Assembly: GCF_902686445.1 (NCBI RefSeq)
Contig: NC_062216.1
Span: forward strand, 8,019,084-8,083,083
Length of the DNA: 64,000 nt
Reading direction: 5' to 3'
Source of the DNA: Sciurus carolinensis
Taxonomy: Eukaryota > Chordata > Mammalia > Rodentia > Sciuridae
In this document: positions 53,518 through 64,000 of the stretch, piece after piece
Layout of the letters: each line of letters opens with the position of its first letter
Numbering within the stretch: the first letter of the stretch is position 1
Program-made: the position numbers and the translations under genes
The notes under the pieces: model-generated
Told to the model about the DNA's origin: nothing
Database searches by the model: none
What the model saw: the letters and a program-made list of their open reading frames with translations, nothing else

Positions 53518-53796
53518 GAAGGGAGGGGAGTTAAAAGCAATTGCATGATGAATTGGAAAACTTGAAAATCAGATAATGTCTGTAGCATTTGTGGACTCTG
53601 TGGGCTTTTCACTGCCAGAGACCCATAATCTTAGGTAGCTTTCAAGATGTAGTAATCTAATGAGTTGATGTGTAACTCATGAGGCCTTTATGATTAAGTG
53701 AGATGATACTGTCAGGCATGTTAAATGATTTTGAAGGGACCCTGCAAGATTAGAGTGTGTCATTTTGCTTATTGCTTGACATTTGCAATTCACGGT

Positions 53797-53884
53797 CTCA
53801 ATTCTGTTTTTTATTTTGGAAATTGAGCCCAGGCCCTTGCACATGCTAAGCAAGTACTCTACCACTGAACTATATCCCTGGCTC
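53797..53884 (-). mobile_element. ID SINE
   Basis: TTGAGCCCAGGCCCTTGCAC, then GCTAAGCAAGTACTCTACC and ACTGAACTATATCCCTGGC, with a T-rich left end: an ID element in reverse orientation. Confidence 0.85.
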
Positions 53885-53895
53885 TTACTGTCTTA

Positions 53896-54106
53896 GTTTT
53901 TTTTTTTTTTTGGACTGGGGAGTGAACCCAGTCCAAAGGCCACTGAGCCACATCCCTGGCCCTGTTTATATTTTTTGTGAGACAGGGTCTTACTGGTTGT
54001 TTAGGGGCCTTGCTAAATTGCTGAGGCTGGCTTCGAACTTGGAATCCTCCTGCCTCAGCCTCTTGAATTGCTGGGATTACAGGGTGTGGTGCCACCATGC
54101 TGGACT
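53896..54106 (-). mobile_element. B1-dID SINE with target-site duplication
   Basis: T run, dID part (GGGGAGTGAACCCAGTCC), linker TTTTTGTGAGACAGGGTC, B1 part to GGTGTGGTGCCACCATGC. TTACTGTCT is at 53885-53893 and 54107-54115. It lies directly beside the ID at 53797-53884. Confidence 0.9.
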
Positions 54107-55399
54107 TTACTGTCTCAATGTTTGATGCAATCATATCTACTGTAAAGTGATATGTGTGTTCCTGAGAAACTTCCCATTCTGCAAAATCATGCACTACAAA
54201 TACAGTGCTGTGCAGAAAAAGTAGAATTAACGCCAGATTACTTAATAAACCATGTAATTGTGACTTGAGCACCAGCAAAAACAATGACAATCAAAATAAA
54301 AATAGTAGCAGGGAGTTTTTTTTTTTTTTTTTTTCTTGTTATCATTATCTTCCTTTTTTTTGCTAAGTCTCATCTCTTCTGAAAAATCTTGCCCTTGACA
54401 GCGTCAAAACATTACATACTGGGTAGAATTACCCATGAACCAAGGCTATGTCCTCTAAATTTTACTGTTGCCATTCCCATTTGAAGGAACCATGTTACAG
54501 AGCATGCATTGTGGCATAAGTGATGTGCTCTTGAATCAGTGATGGCGTCAAGATGCAATTCTTGAAAATGTAGGTTCTGTTACTTGGGAAATTCTAGTTT
54601 GAGATATATTCTAGTGTTTCAAGGTTACATGAAATTTATTACTCTTCTCATGCTTTGTTGGTCCTTATATACAATTAAGAAGTGAACAGAGGCTATTTTA
54701 ATCCAGTTTTAAATTTCTACTTCTGTGGTCATTGGATGGAATGTGGTAATGTTCCATTCCTTCATCAGCACTTGAACAAGCATGCGTATAGCAGGAATTG
54801 TTTTAAATTTGGTTCATTTGAAATGGTGGTTACAGTGAGGTTTTAAATTAAAATTAATCTGAGCATACAGTAAACAAAAAAGAGCAACAGTAGCCAGTTG
54901 TCAAGGAAAGACTGATGGGTAGAATAAACAGACGACTTTCTGCAATATAAACAATCTGTTTTCATAATTTTTCTTTTTCTTTCTTTTTTTATTTAAGGAT
55001 GAGTGGGAGAACTTCCAAATAGAGTAGAAGTTAAATGGAAAAGACAGCAGATCTGCATCTATTTTAGTGATTATTACAGTTTGTTTCTTCAGTAACTGTA
55101 ACAACACATGTCAGTGGCTTAACCTGTAGAAATGCCTGGTCTAGTGTGGGTGGTCCTGACTCATGGTGTCTGTGACATCCCTCTGGAACTCAGCACCCTC
55201 AGCATCCAGCTGGAGACAGTGGCTTTAGCGACACACTGTTCCCACTCTCATGATGTGGTTTGCAGCTAGCCATGGTAGAAGAGTGGCTGTCAAATGCCGT
55301 ACCCAGCCTGGGCAACAGCTTTGCCCCATGCCAGCAGGTGCTTGCTTGGTGGGCAGAGACCAAGAAAGGATGAATTCTGTGCTTAGACAAGTATCCTCC

Positions 55400-55560
55400 A
55401 GGTTATGGGGGGACAATATATTCATACATCATGTATATATCATATAAAATTATGTATTATACATATCACATAGAGCAAATAAACATATGTGATGTATATA
55501 TATATTACATGCATACATGGATCATATGCTTTATATATTGTATATATAGAAATGCTACTG
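55400..55560. repeat. AT-rich, palindrome-rich low-complexity segment
   Basis: Dominated by ATAT, CATATG and TATATA words with several overlapping near-palindromes, for example ATACATATCACATA facing CATATGTGATGTAT. No gene or mobile element is recognised here. Confidence 0.7.
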
Positions 55561-55863
55561 GTTAAAGAATATTAGAGGTATTTGCCTTTTAACACTTTGT
55601 ATTCTGATTTCATTCAGGGGTCAATAAGCATTCTTGATAAAGAAATATTTTAGGATTTGGGGGCCCCATAAGACTTCATTTCATATTTCTCTTTGAAATT
55701 ATAAACTATTTCTTAATTTGAGAGTCATATGAAAACAAAGTGTCCCTATTTTCATTGGACTGGCAAAATATTGTTATTCAAATAAGCTTTAAAAAAACAT
55801 AGCTAAGTTTAATTATTTGAAGTGTGAGCTATTGAGATATAGTGATACAACTCTACTAGAGTA

Positions 55864-55966
55864 TTTTTTTAAATTTTGTTTATTCGTTAGTGGTTGCTAC
55901 TTATGGAACTCTGAGCTTGTGTAGGCTAGGCAAGTTTTCTACCACTGACCTACATCCATAGTCCTG
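55864..55966 (-). mobile_element. ID SINE, degraded
   Basis: GTTGCTACTTATGGAACTC, GGCTAGGCAAGTTTTCTACC, CACTGACCTACATCC: antisense ID, diverged in the B box. Confidence 0.65.
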
Positions 55967-56539
55967 CAATAGAGTTCTAAATCATTTTTCTTTAGATGAA
56001 ATTTTATTGAGGGTAGCAATGGCCTTCTAGACTAAATTAAAAGTATTATATCCATGTCCCTAAGACTCATCAGTGTTCCAGTCTTAAAGTGTAATCCATC
56101 TGGTTTTAGGTGGAGTTGGGTTGTGATTTGTGACTACAGCTAATGTCATTTGATAAAACCGTGTCCCATATATGGTGACATTGTTTGGGTGTTTTCCTCA
56201 GGTAACTACCTCCAAAAGTGACGCTGTTTCTCATCTGTTAATTGTATAGATCACAAGGTGTATTACCTAAAAATGTGCAAAATTATACCTAAATTTGGAA
56301 ATTTACAACTAAAACTTTATGTACTGTAATATTCTGGATTCTTATGATTGTTGTGCTAGTAACCCTTGAGGATGATTAAAACAATGTAAAAATTCCTTAT
56401 AAAGGTGTTAAACGGTTAAGTGTGACAAACATAAAACAACGTGTCCTCCATCAAAACATGTTAATATGTTTTATAAAATTCCTATAGAAATCCATAAAAT
56501 ACTTAAAAAATAGAGACCTATCATTCTTGCATGGACTTG

Positions 56540-56660
56540 GTGTTGTTTTGTGGTGCTAGGAGCAAACCCAGGCCTAGGAGTAAACTCAGCTCCCCCCCCC
56601 CCCCCCCCCCCGCCCCAGCATACTAGGCAGGTGCTCACCACTGAGCTAATCCCCAGCCCT
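56540..56660 (-). mobile_element. ID SINE containing a poly-C expansion
   Basis: GTTTTGTGGTGCTAGGAGC on the left and TACTAGGCAGGTGCTCACC, then GAGCTAATCCCCAGCCC on the right are antisense ID. Between them is extra sequence with an uninterrupted C run of about 20 (from about 56592). Confidence 0.8.
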
Positions 56661-58021
56661 GTATGGATGGGTCTTAACAGCTGCTTTGAAATAACTGTTC
56701 TATTATTCCAAATATTAGTTAGATTACATTTTCTGGCATTCTTGGGCTTTTAAAAACTAGGCTACTAGTACATGAAAATAATAAGTATATGTATTTAGAG
56801 GCTATTTAATAATTAGCTTATTTACATAATACCACAAGTTGAGACTGTGCTGGGGTCTAGGTGAAGGTTCTTGTTTCTTCTTATGAAGTTAAAATCCTTG
56901 TCCTGTGTGGCTAGTAATTAGATCTCTCATACCATGGTACTTGAGAGATTAAGCTGTAAATTTAATGAGAATAAAAACTATACACTGAAACCTTTAGAAC
57001 AGATTCTGCATGGTGGTGTAGGTCAAATATTTACTGTGTGTGAGGTAATTTGTGGTCTAGTTGCCCTTTATTAATATAGCTTTAATGCTTTCCTTTCTGT
57101 CAGCTTAAATGTGGCGTGGCCTGGTCTTTCCCTCGCATCATCCCACCTGTGGTAGCTGGGGATATTATTTTTGGACTACAAACAAAACTGGTCTGAACAC
57201 ATTCCCTGGTCACCCCATTTAGCTGAAGGCATTGCACTTCTCAGTGTGCTAGTCAAGGGCTTCCCAGTTAACCATTGTGCTACCTAAAAATATTTAAGAA
57301 TTAATTATTTCCATAGTAGTGTGACCATCGCCAGGTAAAATGTTTGTCCTAATGATAATGCTGCACAGTGATGAGCAGGTTTGAAAAACACAAACCAGTA
57401 TCACCTATTTTGCAGATTCCCCAGTGAAAAATGTCTGGTATTTTAGTCAGAAGAGTGCTCTTCCAATTCCCTCATTATGGCATGACCTCATGTACCTGGT
57501 AACTAAGGCTCGGAGATCCTGGGGAGCCTAGTCTTCCCTCCTGGACGCCAGTCCCTGCCTCAGACCAGGCCATGTGTGTGAGTTGTTTAACTTCTGTGCT
57601 CTTCATTCCTCAGTGTGCTCGTGCGTAAGATGGCGTTTATTTTATGTATGATCCGGGACAACTTTAAGTGGAAGAGGCTGCTACTGCCCCATGGCTGTTT
57701 TGAGAACTAGTTTATACATATAAAGCTTGATGCATCTAGAACATGCTCACCAATTTGTTAGAATGTCAACAGTCTTCTCCACTTGGCCCCATAGTATTGA
57801 AATTTGATAGGGTTCTTCCTGAACAAATTTTCCTCCTTTACATGATTTTTTCTTAAAATGCCTTGCTTTATTCAAAGTAAATTCTGCATTATAAAGGTGT
57901 AACAATACTAAAGCACAGAAATATATACTGATTAATTGTTCTCATTGTAAGTGAGATCTAGAGAAACTGTAGTCACTTTGTAAACTGTATCTTGTCCTCT
58001 GCTTGTATAAAAAGACTGTTC

Positions 58022-58216
58022 CAATCTGGCACAGTAGCACATGCACTGTAATCCCAGTAATTGGGAGGCTGAGACAGGACGATCGCAAGTTTGAGACCAG
58101 CCTCAGCAATTTAGTTGAGGCCTTAAGCAACTTAGGGAGATCCTGTCCTCAAATAAATAAAAAGGCCGGGGATGTTGCTCAGTGGTAGAGCTCTCCCGTG
58201 GGTTCAGTTCTCAGTG

Positions 58217-58218
<2 letters not shown>
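58022..58218 (+). mobile_element. B1-dID SINE
   Basis: TCTGGCACAGTAGCACATGC, TGTAATCCCAGTAATTGGG, GAGACCAGCCTCAGCAATT, linker CTCAAATAAATAAAAAGG, and dID GGGGATGTTGCTCAGTGG to GGTTCAGTTCTCAGTG. It runs straight into a (TC)n/(CA)n microsatellite. Confidence 0.9.
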
Positions 58219-58250
<32 letters not shown>

Positions 58251-58264
58251 AAACACACACACCG
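58217..58264. repeat. (TC)n(AC)n compound microsatellite
   Basis: TCTCTC repeats with one TG interruption, then ACACAC, directly after the B1-dID at 58022-58218. Confidence 0.92.
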
Positions 58265-58802
58265 CGCATGTGCTTTACTATCTGTGAATAAAATTAAGCA
58301 AGCACATTGTTCAACGTACCGTCTGCCCTGCAGTCAAAACAGTATCTCCACAAAAAGTCTATTATATGACCTACTAAGAAAGAAACTTTTTTATGAATTA
58401 ACATACATATATTTGCTTTTGACTTAAAAAAGTTTACTACCCTTTAGTTGATGAGGAAAATATCGTACATGAATGGTTTAATTCTGCAGCAGCCCTTTAA
58501 AATCCTCTCACCTAAGGATATTAACCATCCATTCTCTCCAAACAGCATGTTGACAAATCTTAGTGCTCTGACCTGGTTGCTGTCAGATCAGACACCTTTG
58601 TTGGATCCTCTTTATTCACAGAACACACGCAGACTTTTAAACCTTAAGTTTGTGGCCTTATGGTTCCAGAGGACTTCTAACCCTGTGTTTCACTGCTGCG
58701 TTTTGGCTCTGACATTCACAGTCCTCTGGTATTACAGTGCTCTGGTAACTAAAGCCCTGTACTAGTTGTTTCCATTGTTCTGTAAATCTGATTTCTTCAT
58801 TC

Positions 58803-59038
58803 TAACCAGGGATGTTTGGGCCTCTCCCTCACCCCCAGGATATGTGGCATTATTGAGAGACTTTGGGGTTGTCACTGCTAGAGGGGTACTATTAGTATCT
58901 AATGGGAAGGGGCCTAGGATGCTACTGAACATCCTGCAATACCAGTACAGCCCTAGACCAGAAAAGAATTACCCACTCCAAACATCTCCCGTGCCCAGGT
59001 TAGGACACCCTGGTCTAGATAGCACTTTCCACTGCTCC
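58803..59038 (+). mobile_element. MER20-like hAT DNA transposon fossil
   Basis: GGTTGTCACTGCTAGAGGGG, GCCTAGGATGCTACTGAACATCC, AAAGAATTACCCACTCC and GGTTAGGACACCCTGG follow in order the pattern of a common hAT-Charlie-type mammalian MITE. Non-coding. Confidence 0.55.
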
Positions 59039-59108
59039 GTGTTCGAATTTCGACCTCTTTGAACTGCATCTTTTCTATAAAAGCTGGTCCTGGTCTTTTC
59101 CACATAGT

Positions 59109-59275
59109 CACTTTTTTTGGCAGCGGGGTACCAGAGATTGAACCCAGGGGTGCTTAGCCACTGAGCCACATGAGACAGGGTCTTTTGCTAGGTTGCTGAG
59201 GCTGTCTTTGAACTTGCAGTTCTGCCTCATCCTCTTGAGCTGCTGAGATTATAGGCATGTGACACCATGCCTGGC
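59109..59275 (-). mobile_element. B1-dID SINE, internally shortened
   Basis: dID part GGGTACCAGAGATTGAACCC ... GAGCCACAT, then directly GAGACAGGGTCTTTTGC and B1 antisense to GACACCATGCCTGGCTAG. The T-rich linker between the halves is missing. Confidence 0.85.
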
Positions 59276-60019
59276 TAGAAAATCACTTTTGACTTTGAAC
59301 TTCCCTAAGCAAAATACTTTTGGCACTTGGTACTTTATTTATATTTATCTTAATTATAATCTGTTTTCTCCCTTGCTGAACTCTTTTTAAGGCTAGGCTC
59401 TCAAGTTATTTGTATGTAGCAGGGGACATTATCTGTTGGAATGAATGAACATGTGTGGCATTTCAGCATCACATAGAGTTGGCACAGGGCATCTATACCA
59501 GGGATGGATAGATGATGAGTGTGAGGAGTGACGGGGAGGTTCTGGCTCAGGAAACCAGAGTTGGACTTCAGTTGGTGGGAAGGGCTTGAACCCCAGGGTT
59601 TTGTAGGAGGAGAAGACAGAGCTTTGCCATACAAATGGAAGTATAAATGCAGTGTAAACACACACACCAAGGAAGCTTTGGATCTGATTGTACCTTGAGA
59701 ACAGCCTCAGCCGGTCTGGGAGGTTTACTTGGGACCCTTCTCTGGGGTCTGGTTGCCTTCTGTGGTGGTTTTAATCTCTTGCCATTGAAATGTTAGGTGA
59801 ACTGAATGTATGTAGAGGTTTATTTTAATCTGTTCTTTATGAAGTTTGTTGAAGTCCAGTATTACTCAATAGAAAATGGTAAGTTAATCAATCATTTTCC
59901 TTTTATAAAGGGATATTTGTCAACGTGAACCCCAACTATCCATCTTAGAGTGAGTTTTCTCAAGGAAGGTGCTTTCAGCTGCAGGACCTCAGTATTTAAC
60001 ACTTGTCACTGTCACTTCC

Positions 60020-60235
60020 TCTGTGTTTGTGTCGGAACTTCTCTTTTCTTATAAGGAAACTGGTCATATTGAATTAAGGGCCCAGTTTGTTCCATTATGA
60101 CCTCATCTTAATTACATTTGGAGTCACTGTATTTCCAAATGTGGTCCCTAAGGTCCCATTCTGAGGGATTGGGGTTGGGGTGGTTAGGACTTCCAGATGT
60201 CTTTTTGGGAGACACAATTCAATTTGTAACACCCA
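60020..60235 (-). mobile_element. MLT1-like MaLR LTR fragment
   Basis: The blocks TTATAAGGAAACTGGTCAT, ATGACCTCATCTTAATTACA, TCCAAATGTGGTC and GGAGACACAATTCAA are the antisense of MLT1-type LTR sequence. The left boundary is not clear. Confidence 0.65.
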
Positions 60236-63200
60236 TGTTCTTTTCTGTAGTGTCGCAGGTTGTGAAACTTCTGTAGTTGACCAAGAGTCAGTTAGACTAA
60301 ATACCAAGGCAACTTGTTTTCTTGAAACTTTGGTATAAGTGAACCTTCAAATAGGACGTGTAGTGTATTGCCGGCTGTGAAAGGGGCACATCGACTGCTT
60401 GGTGTGGGATAAGGAGGGAGGAATCTGTGGTCGGATGGTTGTGCGTCGGTTGCACAACTGCTGTGTCTGCTGTGTGCCGTAAGAAGTGGAACATGCAGGT
60501 CTTCTTTGTGCATCGCTTTAACTCTGCATATAACGTGCCTTCTGTTTCCACAGTGCCATTGGCTCAGGTTTTGGAACAAATTGCTAGTTCTCAGAGCCTT
60601 GGTTTTCACATCTTTAGAATGGGACCTCTGCCTCCTTGGCATGATTGTTGCATTTTGGACAAAATAACAGGCCTTGTGTGTGCATGGCGTTTATGTGCAT
60701 TGACTCCGTGGGTATTGCCTACGTCCTCCCCGTCTCCTCAGCATTGGTCACACTGGAAGTGGCTGTCATCAGAGCAGCTGAAATCTTTGCTCTGCCAGCA
60801 GGAACATCTCACCAGGGGTGCCAGATGTTGCCCAGCACTCAACTACTTAAAAATACTCACCAAGCAGAAGGCCAGAGGAGGTCTCTTGCTGGATCTGCAA
60901 GCACATGGGGCTTTCTTTCAGAAAGGTCCTCCAGCTTTGCGAGGGCGTCCTCTTCGCTGGTTCTTCCCAGCCCAGCCCAGCCCAGCGTAGGGCAGTGGTG
61001 GGACTGGCAGCAGGTGCGTTGCCTTCCCGCCCACAGTGTTGCGTAGTCCTTAGATGTGGGAGTGCAGAGTGCTGTGGGGCACCATCGTGATGTTTAGGAA
61101 AGCAATTTGATACGAACTTTGACTTAATATAATTTTTTATGAAGTATACACATTTCATAAATAGAGATATTTTAATAAAAATACCAGTTTGCCATATATT
61201 TGAAACCATTTTTTCCCCTGTTTCAAGTACCATGGTTTTCTCTTGGGAACTTTATTCTTAGTTTAATATAAAAAAAAAAAATTATCATTTATTTCAGGAG
61301 ACAGACCCTGATTCTGTAAGTTAGAAATGATAATACCCATTTTCCTAATCTTAAAATGACTTTAAGGATCAAAACAAAGGGTTTAGACATCTGACATCTG
61401 TTGATCATTTGGGTTAGATAATGTCCTAGGTTTATTTCAATTGTGAGAGTCTTCAGTTTTTTTGAAATTGGAAAACTTCATAAATGTGCCTTAGTTGCTA
61501 AGTGTAGGGCAATGATAATGCTGTCAGTTTTGGAACATTCAGTACAGAAATTGAGGACCTTGTAAAATGAGTTCATAGAATGTCAAACAGAGTCTTGTTC
61601 TTAGGAGTCAGAGATTGATATTAATTTGTCAGACTTTAAATGCAAATCAATTTCTCTCTCTCTCTCAGAAGGACAAGGTTGCAAACCTATATTCTTGCCC
61701 TTGTACATTTACACTGTATCATTAAAAAAAGATAGCTCCTGGGAAATGCTGTCTGCTGTTGGCAGACAGCTAGACCATGTGTTTTGATGGTCTCTGGTCT
61801 GGTAGGGGAAGGAGGAGTAGTGCATGGGAATGAAAAATGAGCAAAAACCAAGGATAGATAATCAGAAGTTTAAAACACTTTTGAGTACTTACTATTTGAG
61901 GAATGGATGTTGTGAACAAATCTTTGTTATCTTTTTCCTTGTCATAGAGATAAGAGGAAGTTCTAAATCACTTTGGAACTTGGGTTAAATATCATTTAGA
62001 GGGTGAACCTAGGACCTTTGAGAAGGTGAACATGTCCTTCTGCTGTCCTTTCTCCTTTGCTTCCCAGGATGTTGTGGAATGAGATCATGAGGAGACTCTC
62101 GGTACTTGGTTGAGACCTGAGGTGAGAGCTGGCAGTGGGAGAGCGAGCCTTTGGGCTAGGGTCTGTGCCCTGTAGAGCGTGTGACCTCTGAGCGGTTTAA
62201 CAGGCAACTAGAGGAAGGCACTTTGTGTTCTTTTCAACAGTCACAGCTACTTTGTTCCTTGCATCAAAGGAGAGAACAGAATGCCTAATTATAATAATCT
62301 TCTAATAATTACAATATTTTGCATTCATTTTCTTTTAAAAATCTATTTGAGTAACTACTAGCCTTCAGAAGATGTTGGAAAATAGTATTTAGGCAGCAGC
62401 TGGCAGCTACCAGTGCTGAGTCTGTGTGCTGCTTCGCTCGTAGATTTCATTAGTTGGACATACACTTTGGTTTCCTTATTGCTGTGCGAGTCTGCTCTCT
62501 GGAGCAGCTGCTTTGGAAAGGGATATATGATAAACATTTTTATACTTGTTTTGAATATGTGGGTTTTGTTGGAGTGCTGCTTGCCATCTGGAGGAGAGCG
62601 TAGTGAGTGCTTACTACTAGAGAGGAGGCCTTGCAGTCTCCATGTGTGTTCCTGGCACAGTGTGAGGTCCCCTCTTCGTTCTTCATTTAGGAAGGGCCTA
62701 ATCGGCAGCCGATGCTTTGCTTTGTCCCAGCGTTAGTGTGAGAGCCACACAGAACATAGGATGTAGAAGCACACTCTGAACTACTCCCAGTCTGTGGTGG
62801 TGTTTATTTTTAAAGTCAGTGTTTTTCATAGTGTTTGTTGAAACTTAGCATTTTTTAAACCAAGGAAATATATGGTGTGGCCAGCAAGTCAAATGAAAAT
62901 ACCGATATGTGTAGAATAAAAATGAAAGTGCCCTCCACCTGCACAGAGCATCCGAGGGTGACTGGCATTAGCAGTGTGGGGCCAGGTTCGTCCTCTTGTT
63001 TTTGTCTTGTGTCCCATCAGGTAGCTTGTTGATGTTGGAGTGAAATCCTTGGTTCTGGTGACTGTTGGTTGTGTACATAATAGTGTCACACATTCGTTCT
63101 CTGGAGGCAGCAGTGGCATTAAAGCACTGGTGGGGGTGGGTCATGTAGAGCATTCTGCTTTCAGGAGACGGCTGTCGAGGAAGGCTGTATCCATGTGTAA

Positions 63201-63261
63201 CTGGAATAACAGCAGCCACCTTGAGGATCTCCGATGTGCATATGTGACTTGCTGAATCCTT
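60236..63261. other. XKR6 intron 1, unassigned
   Basis: A plus-strand open frame of 187 codons (60427-60990) and overlapping minus-strand frames resemble no known protein. No SINE is recognised between 59276 and 63819, apart from the MIR fragment at 63262. Confidence 0.45.
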
Positions 63262-63352
63262 CCTTCTGTGACTGGGGCGGGTATCATTGTCCCCACTTCA
63301 CAGATTGGAAATTGAAGCACAGAAGTCAGCAACTTGCTCAGCATCCTACGTC
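63262..63352 (+). mobile_element. MIR SINE fragment
   Basis: TATCATTGTCCCCACTTCAC, AGATTGGAAATTGAAGCACAG, CAGCAACTTGCTCAG. Confidence 0.55.
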
Positions 63353-63819
63353 TTTGTAAGAGATGCCAGGTTAGCTAGTCTGGCTGTAGAATTGTGTTCA
63401 TTCTGTATTTGGCAACACAACTCTGTTCTCTGAAATGCACATTTTACCTTTTGGTCCCCAAATCAGGTAAATGGGAATTATTGACATATTAATGATGTAA
63501 GTATGAGATAAGAGATTTTATATAACTGATTAAGTTTTGGTCTGCCGGACTATTGAAATGGGTCCAGTGCTGCCAGACTGCTCACAGGATTTGTCCCCCT
63601 TCAGGTTTTGCTTTGTTAAAATAAATGTTTCCCTGTGAATCTTGTGTAGTGTTTTATTCTTGCCATATTTTTGGGGGGGCCAGCATACTTTCTGGTGTTT
63701 GCTCCTGTTGAGTGGGCAAACACATCTGGAGATAACCATGGAGTAAAGGAAAAGAAAAAGCTTTGGAATTTAAAATTGGCTTGTGTAGAAGCTTTCTCGG
63801 TTGTTTGAGAAAGTGAAAA

Positions 63820-64000
63820 ACGTTGGGTGTGGTGGCACACATCTCTAATCCCAGAGGCTCAGGAGGCTCAGACAGGAGGATTGTGAGTTCAAGCCAGACT
63901 CAGCCTTAGCGAGGTCCAAAGCAAGTCAGTGAGACCCTGTCTCTAAAATACAGCAAAGGGCTGGGTCTGGGGACATGAGTCAGTGGTTAAGTGCCCCTGA
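63820..64000 (+). mobile_element. B1-dID SINE, cut by the window end
   Basis: GGGTGTGGTGGCACACATCT, CAGACAGGAGGATTGTGAG, CCTGTCTCTAAAATACAGC, then dID CTGGGGACATGAGTCAGTGG up to the last base. The 3' end is outside the window. Confidence 0.88.

Larger units (their letters stand above)
54120..58020. other. XKR6 intron 1, mostly unassigned
   Basis: Contains two ID elements and the AT-rich segment listed separately. No coding region. Confidence 0.45.

Noticed and set aside
60427..60990. A 187-codon plus-strand open frame in the intron
   Set aside because: No domain, signal peptide or family resemblance, with overlapping frames on the other strand; likely chance.

Overview
The window is nuclear DNA of a rodent, most likely a squirrel (family Sciuridae: ground squirrel, marmot or relative). 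The evidence is the interspersed repeats. There are many tRNA-derived ID elements and dimeric B1-dID SINEs (a 7SL-derived B1 unit joined to an ID-like unit), in both orientations. They lie among older mammalian repeats (MIR, L2, L1M, MaLR LTRs, MER5-type DNA transposons). There is no prokaryotic gene organisation, no CRISPR array and no operon. Nearly all open frames are chance frames. I cannot name the species.

One protein-coding gene is recognisable. A CpG island at about 38.44-39.95 kb holds the promoter and first coding exon of XKR6 (XK-related protein 6), on the + strand. The exon runs from an ATG at 39017, in strong Kozak context, to a consensus splice donor at 39778/39779. The rest of the window to 64000 is the beginning of intron 1, so no other XKR6 exon is present. 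As given, exon 1 carries two single-base losses in G runs, which split the conserved protein over three frames. A sequence or assembly error is the likelier explanation, but a real lesion cannot be excluded from here.

From 1 to about 38.4 kb the DNA is intergenic, upstream of XKR6. It contains an RPL17 processed pseudogene (- strand, about 2.3-2.9 kb), several MaLR LTR fossils (3.6-4.2, 5.1-5.5, 7.0-7.4 and 25.6-26.2 kb), two old L1 remnants (9.95-11.34 and 34.45-35.11 kb), a 5'-truncated L1 3' end with a target-site duplication (30.5-31.0 kb), a Tigger-like DNA transposon (28.6-28.8 kb) and many SINEs. A CpG-rich patch at 27.17-27.62 kb ends at a near-perfect minus-strand splice donor. It is the best candidate for an unannotated exon.

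From 39.8 to 64 kb is XKR6 intron 1. It holds a TAF13 processed pseudogene in antisense orientation (45.76-47.20 kb), complete with poly(A) signal, poly(A) tail and an exact 10-bp target-site duplication. It also holds L1M, MER5- and MER20-like fossils, a run of ID and B1-dID insertions, a perfect 40-bp tandem duplication (49.97-50.05 kb) and several microsatellites.

I found no novel biological system. The observations most worth checking are the XKR6 exon-1 frameshifts, the minus-strand candidate exon at 27.2-27.6 kb, the YY1/ETS arrangement around the XKR6 start codon, and an unusual shared 3' tail on two ID elements. Repeat family names are from memory of consensus sequences. Boundaries without a stated target-site duplication are approximate.
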